Under the pieces are notes generated by a model, which had not been told where the DNA came from, searched no databases, and worked only from the letters and a program-made list of their open reading frames with translations. Positions 7,004-7,135 of a DNA stretch of 7,135 nt are shown here, piece by piece. The position numbers were made by a program, and so were the translations under genes. The first letter of the stretch is position 1. Every line of letters starts with the position of its first letter. The stretch is from an uncultured Clostridia bacterium (GTDB lineage Bacteria; Bacillota; Clostridia; Oscillospirales; Oscillospiraceae), in contig CAMVOG010000125.1 of NCBI GenBank assembly GCA_947169005.1, forward strand, positions 1-7,135, written 5' to 3'.

Positions 7004-7092
7004 TGCCATCCTGAGCGGAGCGCAGCGTAGTCGAAGGAGCTTCGTTACCGGGAAGCGGCTGCGAAAGATTCTTCGCTGCGCTCAGAATGACA
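7004..7092. repeat. Interspersed palindromic repeat, copy B (complete)
   Basis: An ~89-nt element whose ends are imperfect inverted repeats: TGCCATCCTGAGCG at the left and, reverse-complemented from the right, TGTCATTCTGAGCG, matching at 12 of 14 positions. Inside is a small stem CGAAG-GAG-CTTCG (7032-7044). Bases 7027-7092 recur at 1-66 in the same orientation, so the two permease genes sit between direct copies. It carries no coding sequence and resembles a non-autonomous MITE or REP-type element. Confidence 0.75.
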
Positions 7093-7119
7093 AAAGGACT
7101 GCCCCCGCAAACAATTGCG

Positions 7120-7135
7120 CCGTAGGGGCGGCCTT
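7120..7135. repeat. GTAGGGGCGG-type repeat fragment at the window edge
   Basis: The bases CCGTAGGGGCGGCCTT are close to the reverse complement of 3322-3336 in the spacer between the permease genes, with one added C. The window end cuts the element, so its extent is unknown. No gene is visible between here and the fusion start at 6875. Confidence 0.5.

Noticed and set aside
6876..7135. A DinJ/RelB-like antitoxin upstream of the toxin-like domain
   Set aside because: The region is repeat and hairpin sequence; the only minus-strand frame of any length there overlaps the fusion gene in another frame and does not resemble an antitoxin.

Overview
The window reads as accessory or envelope-related DNA from a high-GC, gut-type Firmicute (class Clostridia, Oscillospiraceae-like). 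This placement is inferred from composition, from strong GGAGG-type ribosome binding sites, and from intergenic repeats of the 'CATTCTGAGCG...' and 'GTAGGGGCGG' kinds that I associate with such genomes. No marker gene fixes the taxonomy.

Layout: both real genes lie on the minus strand, so transcription runs from high to low coordinates. Positions 6876-7135 are a gene-free upstream region with a strong ribosome binding site, short GAAATTG repeats, a GC-rich hairpin and an ~89-nt imperfect palindromic repeat. Positions 3393-6875 encode a 1160-residue protein: a large FtsX/MacB-type ABC-transporter permease with about 95 extra N-terminal residues that resemble a YafQ/RelE-family toxin. Positions 3285-3392 are a short intergenic spacer. 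Positions 138-3284 encode a second, paralogous permease of 1048 residues without the extra domain. Positions 1-137 hold repeat sequence, including a second copy of the palindromic repeat cut by the window edge.

The two permeases share the same architecture: one TM helix, a ~480-residue extracytoplasmic domain, three TM helices, a cytoplasmic linker, one TM helix, a ~225-residue extracytoplasmic domain, three TM helices, and the same C-terminal LLQVKE. They share many sequence blocks and near-identical 3' non-coding sequence, so they come from a tandem duplication. They are probably co-transcribed and may form a heterodimeric permease that needs an ABC ATPase, which is not in this window. The substrate cannot be read from the sequence; lipoprotein, lipid, peptide or antibiotic handling are all possible for the family.

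The most unusual item is the in-frame toxin-like domain ahead of the first permease. Its fold-level pattern matches YafQ, but most of the YafQ catalytic positions are replaced and no antitoxin gene precedes it. It is best read as a catalytically dead, repurposed or relic RelE-type module on the cytoplasmic face of a transporter.
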